This document shows positions 62,580 through 64,000 of a stretch of DNA of 64,000 nt, piece after piece. Source of the DNA: Myroides sp. N17-2 (GTDB lineage Bacteria > Bacteroidota > Bacteroidia > Flavobacteriales > Flavobacteriaceae); assembly GCF_002286775.1 (NCBI RefSeq), contig NZ_NSGJ01000014.1, forward strand, positions 1 to 64,000, given 5' to 3'. How positions within the stretch are numbered: the first letter of the stretch is position 1; each line of letters starts with the position of its first letter. The notes under the pieces are model-generated. The model did not search any database. It saw nothing but the letters and a program-made list of their open reading frames with translations, and was not told where the DNA came from. Position numbers and translations under genes: made by a program.

Positions 62580-62741
62580 TTAAACCCAAAATCCGCATTA
62601 GCCAAATACTACAAAGCAATTCTACTTTATAGCTCTTTCATTAGCTCTAAAACCATACTGTAGTATGCTTGTATTACTAATTCAGACCTATCTTGTATAA
62701 TTACTTTTCGTTTATTTGTCTATCGCGTATTTCGGGTTTAA
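62580..62741. repeat. R1 dispersed repeat, copy G
   Basis: TTAAACCCAAAATCCGC (62580-62596) and GCGTATTTCGGGTTTAA (62725-62741) pair with two mismatches. The core is intact, with hairpin CATACT-GT-AGTATG (62654-62667). It lies after the dnaK terminator and ends 12 bp before the -7 box TAACTTTG (62753-62760) of the antitoxin gene. Confidence 0.9.
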
Positions 62742-62779
62742 AATGTTATGATTAACTTTGTGTTGTAAATGAATAGGTT

Positions 62780-63016
62780 ATGAGCATAGAAACAAAAAGA
62801 GAACAGTTAGTGAACTTCCTTAAGGATATAAATGATGAAGCCTTAATCGATAGGATAAGTGAATATGTTAGTTCTCTTAAAGGTGTAGAAGAGGATATGT
62901 TTACGCCTATGTCTGAAGAAGAGTTAGAGCGTAGATTAGCTATTTCTCGTAAAGACTATGAAGAGGGGAGATATTATACACATGATGAAGTAAAAGAGAT
63001 GGTATCTAAGTGGTAA
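62780..63016 (+). CDS. probable type II antitoxin
   Basis: The 78-residue acidic helical product begins MSIETKREQLVNFLKDINDE and ends MSEEELERRLAISRKDYEEG plus a Lys/Trp tail. That layout, a dimerising N-terminus and a charged C-terminal toxin-wrapping helix, is typical of Bacteroidota antitoxins paired with RelE/ParE toxins. A TAACTTTG box lies 20 bp upstream. The following frame encodes only the first part of such a toxin, so the antitoxin is effectively orphaned. The name is inferred from form and context. Confidence 0.7.
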   Translation: MSIETKREQLVNFLKDINDEALIDRISEYVSSLKGVEEDMFTPMSEEELERRLAISRKDYEEGRYYTHDEVKEMVSKW

Positions 63017-63020
63017 GACT

Positions 63021-63149
63021 ATGAAGATAGTTTGGTCAGAATATGTTTTGCAAAAACTTAGAGAATTAGTATATCATATTAGTAAAGATATTAGAAAACC
63101 GAGTCTGTATAGGCTCGGTTTTTTTATAAAGCTTTCTCATAACAGTTGA
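63021..63149 (+). pseudogene. truncated RelE/ParE-type toxin
   Basis: ATG 63021 follows the antitoxin stop by 4 bp. The first 24 residues, MKIVWSEYVLQKLRELVYHI plus SKDI, match the N-terminus of ParE/RelE toxins (Trp-Ser-x-x-A-x-x-x-L-x-x-I...Y-I). After that the frame runs straight into the duplicated dnaK-type terminator and ends by chance at 63149. The catalytic C-terminal half, normally about 70 more residues, is gone. A deletion joined the toxin front to a copy of the terminator. Confidence 0.7.
63096..63127. terminator. second exact copy of the dnaK terminator
   Basis: This is identical over 32 nt to 62520-62551. It now serves the toxin remnant on + and the GNAT gene on -, whose stop codon overlaps its T-run. 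Confidence 0.88.
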
Positions 63150-63612
63150 ATACACCTTTTCTAAAAGTAACAGTTCCTACATGTGTATAACCTTTTTTAA
63201 GATAGACTGCATTAGCTGTATCATTAAGAGAGTAAGCATCAAAGCGTATAGAGTGGTATTGATGTTCCTTAGCATATTGTTCTGCATAGAGGATCATTTG
63301 GCTTGAGATACCTTTGCCCTGTGCTATAGGATGAACAAATAATCTGTGAATGACGAGAAATGGTGTCTTTGTAGACCAAACCAAATCATCGTATTCTATA
63401 TCATATTCTTCATTTAAAACCATATAAGCAAGTATCATTCCATGCTCCAAATAGATATAGGCTTGTTGTTTATGTAGATCAGTAGTCAAGGTCTCTTGAT
63501 TAGGATAATGTTCATCCCATTGATCAAGACCTTGTTGTATCATATGACTTTTTACAAGATCAAGCACTTCTAACGCTTGAGATAGATAAGCTGTTGTAAG
63601 TGGTTTTATCAT
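63124..63612 (-). CDS. GNAT family N-acetyltransferase
   Basis: This is an acetyl-CoA-dependent acetyltransferase, 162 residues. It has the motif order of the family: MIKPLTTAYLSQALEVLDLV at the start, LFVHPIAQGKGISSQMILYA with the acetyl-CoA-binding loop, and FDAYSLNDTANAVYLKKGYT near the end. Substrate unknown. Its stop codon overlaps the T-run of the duplicated terminator, so the gene end was probably reshaped by the same rearrangement that truncated the toxin. The next gene upstream ends 10 bp away and may be in the same operon. Confidence 0.88.
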   Translation of the reverse strand: MIKPLTTAYLSQALEVLDLVKSHMIQQGLDQWDEHYPNQETLTTDLHKQQAYIYLEHGMILAYMVLNEEYDIEYDDLVWSTKTPFLVIHRLFVHPIAQGKGISSQMILYAEQYAKEHQYHSIRFDAYSLNDTANAVYLKKGYTHVGTVTFRKGVFNCYEKAL

Positions 63613-63621
63613 AGTAATAGC

Positions 63622-64000
63622 TTAAATGGTAGATGGATAACCAATGCCATTAATATCCTCTTTTAGTAAATCCCAATCTTCTAATTCTGGAGCAAGAGTA
63701 GTAATCATTTCTTTGGTTAAGGTGACACCTTGATAAATAGATTTGATTACTTCAATGCTTGAATCTGATAATTCCTCACCTTCGTAATAATAATCTACAG
63801 CCCATTTAATATAAGTATTCGGATCAGTATTAAAGATAGCTAGCTGTTCTTCTGAACCATCTTGTTCGTGTTCTAAAACTCCTGTTGTCCATTGATTATT
63901 ATCATCAGTCCAAATGCAATAAGTAGTACCGATGGTAGCTATTAATTCTCCAAAGATAAATTCACTATACTGCTCAGGTAATTTATCTGTTAGTTTTTCT
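63622..64000 (-). CDS. hypothetical protein, 5' end outside the window
   Basis: The minus-strand frame is open from the right edge to TAA at 63622-63624, giving at least 125 residues. Visible sequence includes LPEQYSEFIFGELIATIGTT, CIWTDDNNQWTTGVLEHEQD, then DYYYEGEELSDSS and a C-terminal DINGIGYPSTI. It is acidic with no membrane segment. I do not recognise it; the small acidic Trp-rich character is like that of immunity-type proteins, but this is weak. It lies 10 bp before the GNAT gene and is probably co-transcribed. Confidence 0.65.
   Translation of the reverse strand, partial: EKLTDKLPEQYSEFIFGELIATIGTTYCIWTDDNNQWTTGVLEHEQDGSEEQLAIFNTDPNTYIKWAVDYYYEGEELSDSSIEVIKSIYQGVTLTKEMITTLAPELEDWDLLKEDINGIGYPSTI

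Overview
The window is a stretch of chromosome from a low-GC Bacteroidota, most likely family Flavobacteriaceae and plausibly a Myroides-like organism. The reasons are the AT-rich sequence with little Shine-Dalgarno signal, promoter -7 boxes of the TAnnTTTG type, a long-form GAPDH of 482 residues, a TonB receptor with an N-terminal CarboxypepD-like domain, and a sigma54-type promoter before dnaK. The genus is an inference from overall resemblance, not from a search.

Layout. 1-2.3 kb: the tail of an ISL3-like insertion sequence beside a broken YdeI-like gene, tRNA-Met(CAU), a DedA membrane protein and a LysR regulator. 2.4-5.4 kb: an MdaB-like quinone reductase and two paralogous secreted endonuclease I lipoproteins. 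5.4-9.8 kb: an RsmB-type rRNA methyltransferase; an ECF sigma / membrane anti-sigma-like / small exported Spy-like operon; a HAD phosphatase; a TPR-like membrane protein. 10.5-12.4 kb: a TetR regulator and a FabF-type ketosynthase, each preceded by the same operator. 12.5-14.1 kb: a small island of three overlapping unrecognised ORFs between two copies of a hairpin-rich repeat. 14-26.9 kb: release factor 3, two SurA-type chaperone genes, aconitase B, OsmC, a second aconitase, a uracil permease and a TlpA-like thioredoxin. 27-32.5 kb: GAPDH, an HtrA protease and the dapF-GNAT-mltG operon. 33.4-39.3 kb: a tripartite RND efflux operon. 39.5-48.6 kb: ComM/YifB, a zinc metallopeptidase, a TonB siderophore receptor with a divergent AraC regulator, YebC and GcvT. 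48.6-52 kb: a candidate structured small RNA and a copper P-type ATPase. 52-59.5 kb: a lipoprotein, a mercaptopyruvate sulfurtransferase, RluA, PanB, an SH3 protein and serine deaminase. 59.5-64 kb: dnaK, a type II antitoxin with a truncated toxin, a GNAT gene and a partial hypothetical gene.

The most unusual content is non-coding. Three dispersed repeat families occupy the intergenic regions. Family R1 has seven full copies of about 155-210 bp (6737, 21529, 32833, 42930, 49343, 59657, 62580), plus a remnant end at 15821 and a fused-ends palindrome at 49316. Each R1 copy begins and ends with inverted repeats. These ends differ between copies but still pair within a copy, most clearly in copies A, B and C. 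A central hairpin shows a compensatory change. Three copies (B, D, E) lie between a stop codon and the intrinsic terminator of the same gene, so they should be transcribed as 3' UTRs; copy A is similarly placed before a weaker hairpin. Family R3 (9975 and 59931, about 340 bp) carries 11-bp tandem units and a conserved string of hairpins, with a TAnnTTTG box 29 bp upstream of each copy. Family R2 (12491 and 13811, about 150 bp) is another hairpin string with a compensatory change, and it brackets the unrecognised gene island.

Most genes are housekeeping and act in known pathways. The TCA cycle is represented by two aconitases; the envelope by SurA-like chaperones, HtrA, MltG, DapF and DedA; metal and drug homeostasis by CopA, RND efflux and the TonB receptor; protein folding by DnaK. 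No prophage, CRISPR array, rRNA operon or classical defence island is visible.
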